A stretch of 64,000 nucleotides of DNA. It comes from Myxococcota bacterium. GTDB taxonomy: Bacteria; Myxococcota; B64-G9. Under the pieces are notes generated by a model. It saw nothing but the letters and a program-made list of their open reading frames with translations. It was not told the origin of the DNA and did not search any database. Location of the stretch: assembly GCA_022710975.1 (NCBI GenBank), contig JAKLGA010000005.1, positions 124,001-188,000 on the forward strand, written 5' to 3'. The position numbers were made by a program, and so were the translations under genes. This document shows, piece by piece, positions 43,513-52,916 of this stretch (positions are counted from its first letter, which is position 1; every line of letters starts with the position of its first letter).

Positions 43513-44028
43513 ATGGACCAGGCCACGCGCAGGCGCCTCGCCGAGGGGCTGGCCCGCGCCATGCAGGCCGAGGTCGACGGGCACCACTTCTACCGCCTGG
43601 CCGCCCAGAGCACGCCCGACCCCAAGGGGCGCGAGGTGTTCGAGCAGCTCGCCCGCGAGGAGCACGACCACTTCGACTTCCTCAAGGCCCAGCAGCGCGC
43701 GATCCTGGAGACCGGCCAGCCCGACGCCCACGCGCACCTGGGCTCGCAGGCCGCGCTCGAGGGCCCGAGCCCCATCTTCTCCGAGGGCTTCCGGGCGCGC
43801 ATCAAGGAGGCCCACTTCGAGATGACCGCGCTCAGCGTGGCCATCCAGCTCGAGGAGAGCTCCTTCAAGTTCTACGACGCCCAGGCGGCCAAGGCGAAGG
43901 GCCCCGCGGTCAAGGCCTTCTTCAGGCAGCTCGCGGACTGGGAGCGCCGCCACCACGCGGCGCTGCAGCGCCAGCACGAGGCCTACAAGGAAGAGTACTG
44001 GCACGCCTCCGGCTTCTCGCCGTTCTGA
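43513..44028 (+). CDS. Rubrerythrin/ferritin-like diiron protein
   Basis: This 171-residue protein has a ferritin-like bundle: AMQAEVDGHHFYRLA, FEQLAREEHDHFDFLK, and SVAIQLEESSFKFYDAQ with RQLADWERRHHAALQRQ, giving paired Glu/His ligands. There is no rubredoxin domain. It may be a peroxide-consuming or iron-binding partner to the ferritin. I chose ATG 43513 after AAGGAG; GTG 43495, overlapping the ferritin stop, is an alternative. It converges on the kinase gene with a 7-base gap. Confidence 0.86.
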   Translation: MDQATRRRLAEGLARAMQAEVDGHHFYRLAAQSTPDPKGREVFEQLAREEHDHFDFLKAQQRAILETGQPDAHAHLGSQAALEGPSPIFSEGFRARIKEAHFEMTALSVAIQLEESSFKFYDAQAAKAKGPAVKAFFRQLADWERRHHAALQRQHEAYKEEYWHASGFSPF

Positions 44029-44035
44029 GGCCGTC

Positions 44036-47000
44036 TCAGGGTCTCGGGCCCACCCGGCCGCAGACCGGGTGGGCGGCAGGCCTGGGGCGGCGGGCCGGCC
44101 GGCCGTCGGCCCACACGACCGGCACCCCGGCCCACACCTCGGCCAGCAGCTCGCAGTAGCCCATGGCGAACAGGCCCAGATCCCAGTGCACCAGATCGCC
44201 GAGCTCGGTCGTGGCGGTCAGGCGCGCGCCCCAGGCCACGAGCTGCGAGACCGGGCCGTGCAGCTTGAGGTGGTCCAGCCGGGCGCCGCTGCGCAGGTCC
44301 CACAGCCCCACCGTGCCGTTGCCGTAACCAAGGAACAGGCTGTCCATGGGCCCGGGCAGCATGCGCACCACGGGGCTGGAGGGCACCTGGTCCAGGCTCA
44401 GGTTGCGGCCCGCCTGTCCGCCCTCGCGGGCCAGGATCTCCACCGTGCCGTCCGGGTAGCCGAGCGCGATCCAGGCCCCGTCCCCCGCGCCCGCCCGGCC
44501 GCCCGCGAGCAGCGCGCTGGCGCCTGCGCCGCCCGGCAGCTCGGCCCGCGGCGTCCCCTGGAGATCGAACACCCTCACCCCCTGCGGCGTGGCCACCAGC
44601 AGCTCGTCCTGTCCGAGCGAGATGGCGCTGGCCTTCTCGAGCAGCGCGACCGGCGCCGCCCCGGGCCGCAGGAGCCTGACCGCGCCACCGCCGAGCGTCA
44701 GGCAGCCGTCCGGGGTGGCCACCAGCCCGTCCAGCGCGTCCAGCTCGGCCTTGGCCTGCAGCTCGTCCCGGGCCCGGTCCCACAGGCTGACCTCGGCCTC
44801 GCCCGTCCGCAGGCACAGGCTGTCCCCGGCCGCGGAGGTCGCGCGGGCCTGGAGCAGCGCCCGCTGCCAGCGGCGCTCGGGCGCGAGCGGCGCGCCGCTG
44901 TCCTCGCCCCGGAGCAGGCCCTGCGGGGACGCCAGCCAGGGCGGGCCGTCCTGCGCGGGCACCACCAGTGGCGGGCGCCACAGGGGCGCGCGGCTGGCTG
45001 CGTCCCAGACCCGCAGGGTGCCGTCGTCCCCCACGCTGGCCACGGCCCGTCCATCCGGCGTGAAGGCCACCTCGTTCAGGGCGCCGCGGTTGCCGCGCAG
45101 CAGGCGCCGTTCGCCACCCGCCAGGGAGTGGATCTCGACCGTGCCCCCCTCGCTGCCGAAGGCGAAGCTCTGGCCGTCCGGGCTGAAGGCCAGGCTGATC
45201 AGCCGCTCGGCGGCCCGGGCCACCTCGCGTGAGCTGCCGTCCGCGAGGTTCCACAGGCGCACCACCCCGTTCCAGTCCCCGCTGATCAGCCGGCGTCCGT
45301 CCGGGGAGAAGGCCACCGTGTCCAGCTCCGCCGCGTGTCCCACGAGCACCTGGGCGCAGCGGCCCGAGGCGAGCTCCCACACGCGCACGGAGCGATCCCA
45401 GCTCGGGCTGGCGAGCCAGCGGCCGTCCGGGCTGAAGGCCGGGCGGAAGGCCAGATCGGTGTGTCCCACCAGGCGTTGCAGCCGCTTGCCCGTGTCCGCG
45501 CTCCACACCCACACCGAGCGATCGTAGGCCGCGCCCGCCACCCGTCGCCCGCGCGGATCGAGCGCCAGGGGGCTCATGAGATCCGCGGCGCCCTCCAGCG
45601 GCACCTCGCGCAGCGCGCCGCTCTGGAGGTCGAGCGCGTGCAGCACCCGATCCCAGCCGAGCGACCACACCTCCCGGCCGTCGGGGGTGAAGGCCAGCCC
45701 GCGCAGGGTCTCGGTGCCGTGGGTGAGCACCTGCTCCTCGCGCCCGGTGGCGGTCCGCCACACCCGCAGGCTGCCGTCGGCGGCCCCGCTGGCCAGGCGC
45801 TGGCCGTCCGGGCTGACCGCCAGGGCGAACACCTGGTCGGCGTGGCCGTGGGCCACCCGGGCCGGGGTCTGCAGCGGCAGGCGCCACAGGGCCACGCTGT
45901 GATCCTCCGAGCCGGTCACCAGCAGGCGCCCGTCCGGGGAGAAGTCCACCCCGCCCACGTAGTTCTGGTGGGCCTCGAGGTCGGCCAGGGGCTGGCCCTC
46001 CGGCAGCCCCCACAGGCGCACGTGGTGGTCGAAGCTCACCGAGGCGAGCAGCGTCCCGTCCGGGGAGAAGGCCAGATCTTGCACCCCGTCGGCGTGGCCC
46101 GCGAGCGCGAGCTGCGACCGGGGCGACCCGCCGGCGCGCAGCGCGGCCACGCCCCAGACCCGCACCGTCCCCTCCCCGCCTCCGGCCGCCAGCCAGCGCC
46201 CGTCCCGGCTGAACTCCAGGCAGGCGTGCCCGCGCTCCCCCTCCCGCACCGCGCCCAGCGGGGCCCCGGTCCTGGGATCCCACAGCCGGAGCCAGCCCGC
46301 GCGATCCGCGGAGGCCAGCAGCGCCCCGTCCGGGGAGAAGGCCACCGACCAGACGATCTCGGCGTGTCCATCGATCCGCATGAGCTCGGCCCCCGAGGAG
46401 GCCTGCCACAGCCGCACGCTGCGGTCCTGGCCGCAGGAGGCCAGCAGCGCCCCGTCCGGGCTCCAGGCCGCGTCGTGGATGGCGGAGGTGTGCCCGCTCA
46501 GCACCCGCAGGCTGCGGCCGGTGCGGGTGTCCCAGATGCGCAGGGTGCGATCGGCGCTGGTGGACACCAGCCGGCCCCCGTCGGGCGAGTAGCCCACGGT
46601 GGCCACCCAGTCGGTGTGCCCGCGCAGCACCCGCAGCTCGGCCGTGTCCACGTCCAGCAGGTAGATCGAGCGGTCGTGCCCGGCCGCGGCGACCTCGCGC
46701 CCGTCGGGCGAGAAGGCCACGTGGTAGACCAGCGCGCCCAGCGCCTTGCGCCACACCTCGGGCAGGGCGCGCGCCTTGCCCCACAGCACCCGGGAGCCGA
46801 CCGAGTCCGCCTCCTCCAGCGAGGTGCGCAGCTTGGCCCGCGCCTCCAGCAGCTCCCCGCGGGTGAGCGCCGCCCGGGCCCCCTCGCGGTGCGCCTCGGC
46901 CCAGCGGTGGCGCGCCTGCTGCCCGGCCTGCTCGGCCGCGCCGCGCAGGCGCTCGGCGGTCTCCCGCCCGCGCACCTCGTTCAGGTAGGCCCACACGCCC

Positions 47001-48538
47001 AGGCCCGCCAGCAGCAGCAGGAACACGCCCGCCACCGAGAGCGGCAACTTGTGCCGCAGCGCGAAGCGGCCCAGCAGGTCGCCCAGGCCGTACTCGTAGG
47101 CGCGCACCCGGCCGCCTGTCAGGAAGGCGCCCACCTCCTCGGCCAGCGCCTTGGCGCTCTGGTAGCGCTGGGCGCGATCCTTCGACAGGGCCTTCTGGCA
47201 CACCGAGGCCAGCTCGCGGGGCGCCCCGGGGGCGGCGCTGGCCACCCGCACCGGCTCGGCCCGCAGCACCTTGCCCAGCACCTCGAACACCGTGGCGCCC
47301 TCGAAGGGCGGCCGGCCGGTGAGGATCTCGTACAGCACCGCCCCCAGGCTCCACACGTCCGAGCGCTCGTTCACCTCCTCCAGCCGGCCGTCGGCCTGCT
47401 CCGGGCTCATGTAGTTGGGGGTGCCGATCGCGGTGCCGTCCACCGTCTGCCCCGTCTGCACATCGCGGATGCGCGCGGCCTCGCGCGCCAGCTCCTCGCC
47501 GCGGATGTCGGCCGCGCCCAGCACCTTGGCCAGCCCCCAGTCCAGCACCACCGTCTCGCCGAACTCGCCCAGCATGACGTTCTCGGGCTTGAGATCCCGG
47601 TGGACCACCCCGCGGCTGTGGGCGTAGGCCACGGCCTGGCACAGGTCCACGAAGTGCTTCAACAGCTCGAGCCGCCCGGGCAGATCGCGGGCCGCGCGGA
47701 TGGCGTCCCGCAGCGTGCGGCCGCGCACCATCTTCATGGTGTAGTACAGCGTGCCGTCGGCCCGCCGGCCGAGCTCGTAGACCGGCACGATGTTGGGGTG
47801 CTCGAGCTGGCCGGTGACCCGCGCCTCGCGCAGGAAGCGGGCCACGCTGGAGGCGAGCTGGGCCGAGGGCCGGAGGCCGGCCGGGCCCTCCGGCGTGAGC
47901 AGCTCCTTCAGCGCCACCTCGCGCCCCAGGTGCTCGTCGAAGGCCAGCAGCACCCGCCCGATGCCGCCCCGGCCCACCTCGGCCTGGCTACGGTTGCGCG
48001 TGGACGCGGCGGTGGCGCGGTCGCGCAGCACGTAGCGGCCCGCGGCCTCGGGGGTCACCACCGCGGCGTCCGCGCCGGGCGCTGGCCCCGGCGCGACCGG
48101 GGTGAGCGTGGGCCCGGCGGGGGCGACGGGCCCGGCGGGCGCGCGGGCGGGCGGCGCCGAGTCGAAGCCCGACAGGGCTCCCGGCCCGCCGACCACCCAG
48201 CCGCCGCCGGGCGTGGGGTCTTCGCGGGACAGCACCACCGATCCGCCCAGGCTGCGCTCGACCGCCTCCGGCCCGCCGAAGGTCTCGAGGGTCAGGCCCG
48301 CGTCCCCGCCGTGCGCCTCGACCGCCTCCGCCACCATGGCCGACAGCATGCGGTGCATGGGCTCGGGCACCAGCCGGCCCGCCAGCATGCACTCGGCCAG
48401 CCCCCTGGAGCGATCCGCGGCCCAGGCCCCGGCCACCGCCAGGATCTCCTGGGCGGACACCAGTCCGAGCTGGACGGCGAACACCCCGAAGAGCAGATCG
48501 CGCTCGGCGGCGCGCGCGGGCGTGGCGGAGGCATCCAT
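44036..48538 (-). CDS. Ser/Thr protein kinase with transmembrane helix and WD40 propellers
   Basis: This 1500-residue protein starts with about 180 residues of unknown N-terminal region. A Hanks-type kinase domain (about 185-475) follows: VGRGGIGRVLL, Lys211 in VALKEL, Asp315 in HRDLKPEN, DWG at 333-335 instead of DFG, and GTPNYMSPEQ. A membrane helix (about 500-519) and a coiled stretch lead to WD40 repeats from about 600 to the end. At least fourteen clear SPDG/W repeats are visible, then degenerate ones, so two or more propellers. The kinase is cytoplasmic; the WD40 part is probably periplasmic. It is the last gene of a five-gene set. Ligand unknown. Confidence 0.93.
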   Translation of the reverse strand: MDASATPARAAERDLLFGVFAVQLGLVSAQEILAVAGAWAADRSRGLAECMLAGRLVPEPMHRMLSAMVAEAVEAHGGDAGLTLETFGGPEAVERSLGGSVVLSREDPTPGGGWVVGGPGALSGFDSAPPARAPAGPVAPAGPTLTPVAPGPAPGADAAVVTPEAAGRYVLRDRATAASTRNRSQAEVGRGGIGRVLLAFDEHLGREVALKELLTPEGPAGLRPSAQLASSVARFLREARVTGQLEHPNIVPVYELGRRADGTLYYTMKMVRGRTLRDAIRAARDLPGRLELLKHFVDLCQAVAYAHSRGVVHRDLKPENVMLGEFGETVVLDWGLAKVLGAADIRGEELAREAARIRDVQTGQTVDGTAIGTPNYMSPEQADGRLEEVNERSDVWSLGAVLYEILTGRPPFEGATVFEVLGKVLRAEPVRVASAAPGAPRELASVCQKALSKDRAQRYQSAKALAEEVGAFLTGGRVRAYEYGLGDLLGRFALRHKLPLSVAGVFLLLLAGLGVWAYLNEVRGRETAERLRGAAEQAGQQARHRWAEAHREGARAALTRGELLEARAKLRTSLEEADSVGSRVLWGKARALPEVWRKALGALVYHVAFSPDGREVAAAGHDRSIYLLDVDTAELRVLRGHTDWVATVGYSPDGGRLVSTSADRTLRIWDTRTGRSLRVLSGHTSAIHDAAWSPDGALLASCGQDRSVRLWQASSGAELMRIDGHAEIVWSVAFSPDGALLASADRAGWLRLWDPRTGAPLGAVREGERGHACLEFSRDGRWLAAGGGEGTVRVWGVAALRAGGSPRSQLALAGHADGVQDLAFSPDGTLLASVSFDHHVRLWGLPEGQPLADLEAHQNYVGGVDFSPDGRLLVTGSEDHSVALWRLPLQTPARVAHGHADQVFALAVSPDGQRLASGAADGSLRVWRTATGREEQVLTHGTETLRGLAFTPDGREVWSLGWDRVLHALDLQSGALREVPLEGAADLMSPLALDPRGRRVAGAAYDRSVWVWSADTGKRLQRLVGHTDLAFRPAFSPDGRWLASPSWDRSVRVWELASGRCAQVLVGHAAELDTVAFSPDGRRLISGDWNGVVRLWNLADGSSREVARAAERLISLAFSPDGQSFAFGSEGGTVEIHSLAGGERRLLRGNRGALNEVAFTPDGRAVASVGDDGTLRVWDAASRAPLWRPPLVVPAQDGPPWLASPQGLLRGEDSGAPLAPERRWQRALLQARATSAAGDSLCLRTGEAEVSLWDRARDELQAKAELDALDGLVATPDGCLTLGGGAVRLLRPGAAPVALLEKASAISLGQDELLVATPQGVRVFDLQGTPRAELPGGAGASALLAGGRAGAGDGAWIALGYPDGTVEILAREGGQAGRNLSLDQVPSSPVVRMLPGPMDSLFLGYGNGTVGLWDLRSGARLDHLKLHGPVSQLVAWGARLTATTELGDLVHWDLGLFAMGYCELLAEVWAGVPVVWADGRPARRPRPAAHPVCGRVGPRP

Positions 48539-48576
48539 GGGTTCGAGGGCAGTTGAGCACGTCGCCCGTCGGGCGA

Positions 48577-49494
48577 TCAAGCTTTCGGCGGGCGCCGCTC
48601 GAAGGGCACCCCGCCCGCCCGTAACCAGGCGCACAGCTGGCGATAGTTCGCCGCGGTGGAATCCAGCTCGAACCGGGCGCCGGCGCGGGTCCGGATCTCG
48701 AGCGTGCGATCCGCGCCGTTCCACTGCGCTCGCTCCTCCGCGACGGCCAGCTCCTCGCGCGCCCAGGTGCGCCGCCCGAAGGGTCCCCGGCGGGTGAGCC
48801 GCGCGCCGTCGAGCTCGAGGCGCGTCCACGCCCTGAGGAGCGCGGCCCCGCCGGCCCAGGCGAGCCAGGCCCCGAGCCCGCACCCGAGCCCGGCCAGCAG
48901 CCGCATCGGCCCGGCCTGGGTCGCCAGCCCCCAGGCACCGAGCCCCGATCCGGCCGCGCCCATGCCCGCGAGCATCGCCAGACCGCCCCGATCCTGGTCG
49001 CGCTCCTCCACCCGGAAGCGCGCGGGCGGGGCGGGCAGGGCCGCGTCGGCGGGGGGCGCCGGAGGGAGGAGACCGCGCGCCTCCAGCGCGGCCTGCAGCG
49101 CGTGGAAGCCGCGCTCGTAGGACTCGATCACCACCCGGGGGCCTCCCGGCGGCTGCAGGGTGAGCCGCCACACCCCGCCCAGGAAGTTCCGCACCTCCAG
49201 GCGCAGCTCGGCGCGCGTGCCCGGCCCGAGCCGCGCCCGGCGCCGCCCGAGAAGCGAGCGCAGCTCGAGCTCCTCCCCGCGGAGCACTCGCCGCCAAGGC
49301 AGGGCCGCGAGTCCCAGGGCCAGGGCCAGCCCCACGCCCAGGAGCAGCCCGGGGACGAGCCAGCCGTGCCCGGGCGCGGAGGCCGCCTGGTGGCCGGCCA
49401 CCGCCAGGCAGGCGAACGCCACGCCCAGGCCAGGCAGCCGCATCCACACCGGCCAGCGCACCACCACCGGATCCTGGCTCGGCCCGTGGTCCAT
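48577..49494 (-). CDS. Membrane protein of unknown function, possible PH-like domains
   Basis: This 305-residue protein has two hydrophobic pairs (about 20-65 and 170-215) and cytoplasmic segments resembling PH-like domains (ELELRSLLGRRRARL, and TRLELDGARLTRRGPFGRR with a matching spacing). The two halves look like an internal duplication. It lacks known catalytic motifs. It sits 38 bases upstream of the kinase-WD40 gene on the same strand and is probably co-transcribed. Confidence 0.7.
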   Translation of the reverse strand: MDHGPSQDPVVVRWPVWMRLPGLGVAFACLAVAGHQAASAPGHGWLVPGLLLGVGLALALGLAALPWRRVLRGEELELRSLLGRRRARLGPGTRAELRLEVRNFLGGVWRLTLQPPGGPRVVIESYERGFHALQAALEARGLLPPAPPADAALPAPPARFRVEERDQDRGGLAMLAGMGAAGSGLGAWGLATQAGPMRLLAGLGCGLGAWLAWAGGAALLRAWTRLELDGARLTRRGPFGRRTWAREELAVAEERAQWNGADRTLEIRTRAGARFELDSTAANYRQLCAWLRAGGVPFERRPPKA

Positions 49495-49503
49495 GCCCTC
49501 AGG

Positions 49504-49983
49504 TCAGTCCGGAATCGCCAGCGCTCGCCAGGCTCGGCGCACCCGCACCGCGGCCACGATCATGTAGATCTCGGCCACCAGCATGGCGATCCAGATGGGG
49601 GACAGGCTGGCCACCGGCGGGAGAAAGAGGATGCCGATCACCAGCAGGATCCCCAGGCCGATGAGGTACAGGAAGGGCAAGAAGCTCAGGGCCGCGCGCA
49701 CCGTCATCAGGTGTGGCGCGCGCGGGTCGCGGCGCCGCACGGCGCGGAGCGCGAGGGCGGTGAGCACCACCCAGGCGACCGGCAGCAGCACCCACAGGCC
49801 CAGGACAAGCCCCAGCATGGCCCCGTCCTCGGAGTAGGCGCAGGCCCCCATGCCCAGCAGGGCGAACAGCCCCACGATGGACATGCTGAGCCAGCCGGCC
49901 CAGGTGGTGGTCCTGCAGGCGCGCAGGTAGAGCTCCTCGGCCTCCGGCGCGCCCGGGCTCGGCGCGGTGCGGTTCTCGGGCAT
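49504..49983 (-). CDS. Small multi-pass membrane protein, unknown function
   Basis: This 159-residue protein has four predicted helices (WLSMSIVGLFALLGMGACAY, LGLVLGLWVLLPVAWVVLTA, LPFLYLIGLGILLVIGILFL and IWIAMLVAEIYMIVAAV). I see no named family. ATG 49983 was preferred to GTG 49992 because GGGGAGG lies at the right distance. It belongs to the run 52655 to 44036 on the minus strand. Confidence 0.68.
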   Translation of the reverse strand: MPENRTAPSPGAPEAEELYLRACRTTTWAGWLSMSIVGLFALLGMGACAYSEDGAMLGLVLGLWVLLPVAWVVLTALALRAVRRRDPRAPHLMTVRAALSFLPFLYLIGLGILLVIGILFLPPVASLSPIWIAMLVAEIYMIVAAVRVRRAWRALAIPD

Positions 49984-50013
49984 GGCGGCCACCCTCCCCT
50001 CGGCGGGAATGCG

Positions 50014-51435
50014 CTACCAGGCGTCGGGGGTCAGCACCTCGACCTGGCGGCTCTTCGAGTCATACCGCAGCACGCGCTCGCGGCCGTCGAGATCCAGGTC
50101 GCAGCGGGCGTAGGCGGCAAAACCGTCCCCGGTCTGCTCCACCTCGTAGCTGAAGTAGACGGGGTCGAGGGGCTTGAAGCCGAGCTCCTCGAAGCACTTG
50201 TCCCCGGGCCAGGGCTGGCTGTCCTTGCCCGGCGTCTGGAGCGGCACCCGGGCGCAGCCCTTGTAGGCCCCGCGCTCGGTGAAGTAGAGCTCCTCGGCCC
50301 GGGCCAGCGTCCGGAGGTTCTCGCGTCCCTCGCTCTCCTTGGCCTTGCGGGTGTAGTCGATGAAGGCCGGGATGGCCACGGCCGCCAGCACCCCGGTGAT
50401 CATCAGCCCGCCGCGGGTGAGCTTGCTGGGGACCACCAGCCGCACCAGCGCGCCGCTCACCTGGACGTCGGGCTTGCCCTCGGGCCGGGGCAGCAGCGCC
50501 TCGATGGTCTTGACCAGCGCCGGGCGGTTCTTGAGCATGCCCACCACCTGCGGCGGCAGCTCGGGCATGGAGCCCAGATCCAGCGCCAGGGCCGCGTAGG
50601 CGTAGGCGCGCCACACGTAGGTCCCGGCCAGGAAGCTCTCGCCGATGCCCTGCAGCAGCCGGCGGGCCTTCTGGGCCGCGGGCGCGCCCTCGCAGCCGAG
50701 CACGAGCTGCACGCCGTCTTTGCTCACGTCCGCCTGCAGCCAGCGCAGGCCGCCGACCAGGGTGGCCACGGGCACGCTGGGATCCCGCAGCAGCTCCTCG
50801 CGCGCCACGGCCGGCACGGCCACGGCCAGGCGGAACAGGTGCTCCGCGCCGGGCTTGGCGGTCAGCTCGGGCAGCTTGCGGGCCAGCTCCGGGGCGATCT
50901 CCTTGGCCGCCAGGGCCGCGGACAGGCCCTGCGCGTCGTTGGCCGCCAGGATGCGCCGGCCCGCCTCCAAGCCGAAGGCCGCACCGGGCTTGGTGAAGAT
51001 CTCGCGCCCGTCCCGGGTCTCGGCCTGCAGCTCGGGATCGACCTTCTTCGGCAGGTCGCCGGGGATCTTCCCGAGCAGCACGCCCACGCCGCGGGGCTCA
51101 CCGCCCGCAGCCAGGCTGACGCCGATCGCGGCCCAGCCCAGATCCTGGAGCAGGTCCACGCCGTACTGGCTCTTGAGCGTGCCCAGGGCCGACTCGAGCA
51201 GGGTGCGCTGCATGCCGAGCAGGTTCTTCACCTCCGGGTTCTCGGCCACCGCGGGCAGGGCGTCGATCTCGGCCCACATGTCCTTGTAGTACCGGCCCCA
51301 GGCGCCGAGATCGGCCGCGATCACCAGGTCGACGTCTGCCGGCAGCGGCGAGAGCAGCTCGGCCAGATCGGCGGCCGGCGCCGGGGCCGGCAAGAGCAGC
51401 GCGAAGCCGACCAGTCCGCACAGGAGCCGGTTCAT
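50014..51435 (-). CDS. Secreted protein with an internal type IV pilin-like helix, unknown function
   Basis: This 473-residue protein has a Sec signal peptide (LLCGLVGFALLLPAPAPAA). The first 340 residues are paralogous to the lipoprotein encoded just upstream (51432-52655): LPADVDLVIAADLG and DLGWAAIGVSLA. The last 130 residues resemble a minor pilin: GGLMITGVLAAVAIPAFIDY and RENLRTLARAEELYFTER, then a Cys-containing globular tail. A prepilin cleavage motif GFTLIE is not seen. The pilin helix is thus internal, in a secreted protein. Its start overlaps the paralog's stop by four bases. Function unknown. Confidence 0.78.
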   Translation of the reverse strand: MNRLLCGLVGFALLLPAPAPAADLAELLSPLPADVDLVIAADLGAWGRYYKDMWAEIDALPAVAENPEVKNLLGMQRTLLESALGTLKSQYGVDLLQDLGWAAIGVSLAAGGEPRGVGVLLGKIPGDLPKKVDPELQAETRDGREIFTKPGAAFGLEAGRRILAANDAQGLSAALAAKEIAPELARKLPELTAKPGAEHLFRLAVAVPAVAREELLRDPSVPVATLVGGLRWLQADVSKDGVQLVLGCEGAPAAQKARRLLQGIGESFLAGTYVWRAYAYAALALDLGSMPELPPQVVGMLKNRPALVKTIEALLPRPEGKPDVQVSGALVRLVVPSKLTRGGLMITGVLAAVAIPAFIDYTRKAKESEGRENLRTLARAEELYFTERGAYKGCARVPLQTPGKDSQPWPGDKCFEELGFKPLDPVYFSYEVEQTGDGFAAYARCDLDLDGRERVLRYDSKSRQVEVLTPDAW

Positions 51436-52655
51436 GGCGCACCTCCGCCCGAAGGCGGGGCGGGTGGCGCAGCAGGCACGGGAGGCGCGTCGGGCGGCAC
51501 GGCCGCCTTGAGCGACTGGTCGAGATCATCCATGGCCATGCCGATCATCAGCGCCGGCACGATGAACGCGCTGAGCATGCCCGCGGCCACCGCGCTGAGG
51601 GCCACCCAGGTCTTGCGCTCCGAGCGCAGGCTCACCAGGAGCCCTTCCCGGCGCACGTCCGGCAGCGCCGCCGGTGGGGGCAGGAGCACCTCCAGGCTGG
51701 TGGCCAGCGCGGCGTCGTCCTTGAGCAGCAGCCGCACGGGCGCCGGCACGTCGGGCAGCCGGTCGAGGTCCAGCGCGAGCGCGAGCTGGGCGATCGCGCG
51801 GGCGGCGTGCTGGCTACCCATGAGGCCGTCGGCCAGCGCGATCATCAGGTAGTGCCAGCTCTCGGCCGTGCGCTCGTCCGCGGACAGCACGCCCAGGCGC
51901 ACCTCGCGGCCGAGCTCCAGCTCGCAGCGCGCCAGGCCGGTCAGCAGCCCCAGGCCGACCCCCGCGGGCGGCGCCTCCCTGGACAGCTCGGCCTTCAGGG
52001 CGTCCGAGAGGAGGAAGGAGGCGCGCCCCAGGAAGCCCGGCTCGACCTTGCCGGCCAGCGCGGGGTGGCGCGCGAGCAGCGCCTCCAGGCTCTTGCCGTC
52101 GGGTTTCCGCGCCTGGGCCGCCAGCTCCTGGTGGGCCAGCACCACCACGCCGTCCAGCAGCGCGACCTCCAGATCCTTCTCCGGGCGGGCGATCTGCAGG
52201 CCGTCCCGCTCCTCGAGCGGGGCCTCGGGGAAGGCGCGCTTCAGGAAGTCGGGCGGGAAGGCGCCCTGCACCACCACCACCGCGCGCGGCTCGGCGCCCG
52301 GCACCAGGCGCAGGCCCAGCGCGGCCAGGCCGAGGTCCTTGAACGGATCCAGCCCCAGCTTGTCCCGCATGGGCGCGAGCACCTGGTCGAGGGCCGTGCG
52401 CTGGCCCTGGACGAGGTCCTTCAGCTCCTGGCTGGCCTGCAGGAGCGGCAGCAACTGCAGCTCTTCGGCCCAGGCCCGGCCGGTGCGCACCGCCTCGGCC
52501 ACGTCCATGCTCACCACCAGATCGGCGTCGGCCGGCAGCCGCGCGAGCAGCGCGCCGAACGGGCCGGCGTCCTTGCCTCCGCAGCCCGCCACGGCCCACA
52601 GGCCGAGCACCAGCCCCACGAGAGCGGCGCGCCGCCCCAGACGAGAGTACATCAT
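51432..52655 (-). CDS. Lipoprotein paralogous to the pilin-helix protein
   Basis: This 407-residue protein has a lipoprotein signal (GLVLGLWAVAGC). Residues 35-340 align in order with the 50014 protein: LPADADLVVSMDVAEA, DLGLAALGLRL, and LALALDLDRLPDVP. Its C-terminal hydrophobic helix (WVALSAVAAGMLSAFIVPAL) takes the place of the pilin-like helix and ends in a Pro-rich tail. It is first in the minus-strand five-gene run. Two ATGs (52655 and 52652) are equally placed. No family name is recognised. Confidence 0.78.
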   Translation of the reverse strand: MMYSRLGRRAALVGLVLGLWAVAGCGGKDAGPFGALLARLPADADLVVSMDVAEAVRTGRAWAEELQLLPLLQASQELKDLVQGQRTALDQVLAPMRDKLGLDPFKDLGLAALGLRLVPGAEPRAVVVVQGAFPPDFLKRAFPEAPLEERDGLQIARPEKDLEVALLDGVVVLAHQELAAQARKPDGKSLEALLARHPALAGKVEPGFLGRASFLLSDALKAELSREAPPAGVGLGLLTGLARCELELGREVRLGVLSADERTAESWHYLMIALADGLMGSQHAARAIAQLALALDLDRLPDVPAPVRLLLKDDAALATSLEVLLPPPAALPDVRREGLLVSLRSERKTWVALSAVAAGMLSAFIVPALMIGMAMDDLDQSLKAAVPPDAPPVPAAPPAPPSGGGAP

Positions 52656-52799
52656 GCCAGGAGTCCCCTTTCCCCGCGGCCGGAGGGCCACGCGCCTCCT
52701 GGTACCACGACCGCCGTCTGCCCGCAACCAGGACGGCTGACTCGCCGGTCGACCTGCGGACCCAGCGCCCGGGTCGGGCAGGGTTTCCCGACTTCCCGG

Positions 52800-52828
52800 T
52801 TGACATCCCCCGGCTGGAGTAGCAACAT
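52800..52828 (+). promoter_or_regulatory. Candidate sigma-70 promoter of the acyl-CoA synthetase gene
   Basis: TTGACA at 52800-52805 is a perfect -35; CAACAT at 52823-52828, 17 bases on, matches the -10 at 3 of 6 positions. It lies about 90 bases before the ATG at 52917. The 261-base gap 52656-52916 also contains the divergent promoter region of the 52655 gene, for which I see no clear element. Confidence 0.45.
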
Positions 52829-52916
52829 CCCGAACCCAAGTCCGAGGCAGAACAAGCATGGCGAAGCGGGCCCGCGGGCGAGACTGCCCCCAGGACCCCA
52901 CGAGGAGGGAGCCGCA

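Noticed and set aside
44370-47220. DWG instead of DFG in the kinase as a sign of an inactive kinase
   Set aside because: The Asp is kept, and DWG is common in bacterial Hanks-type kinases.
44036-48538. Periodic repeats in the kinase gene as a CRISPR array or satellite
   Set aside because: They are degenerate, about 40 codons long, and encode WD40 repeats.
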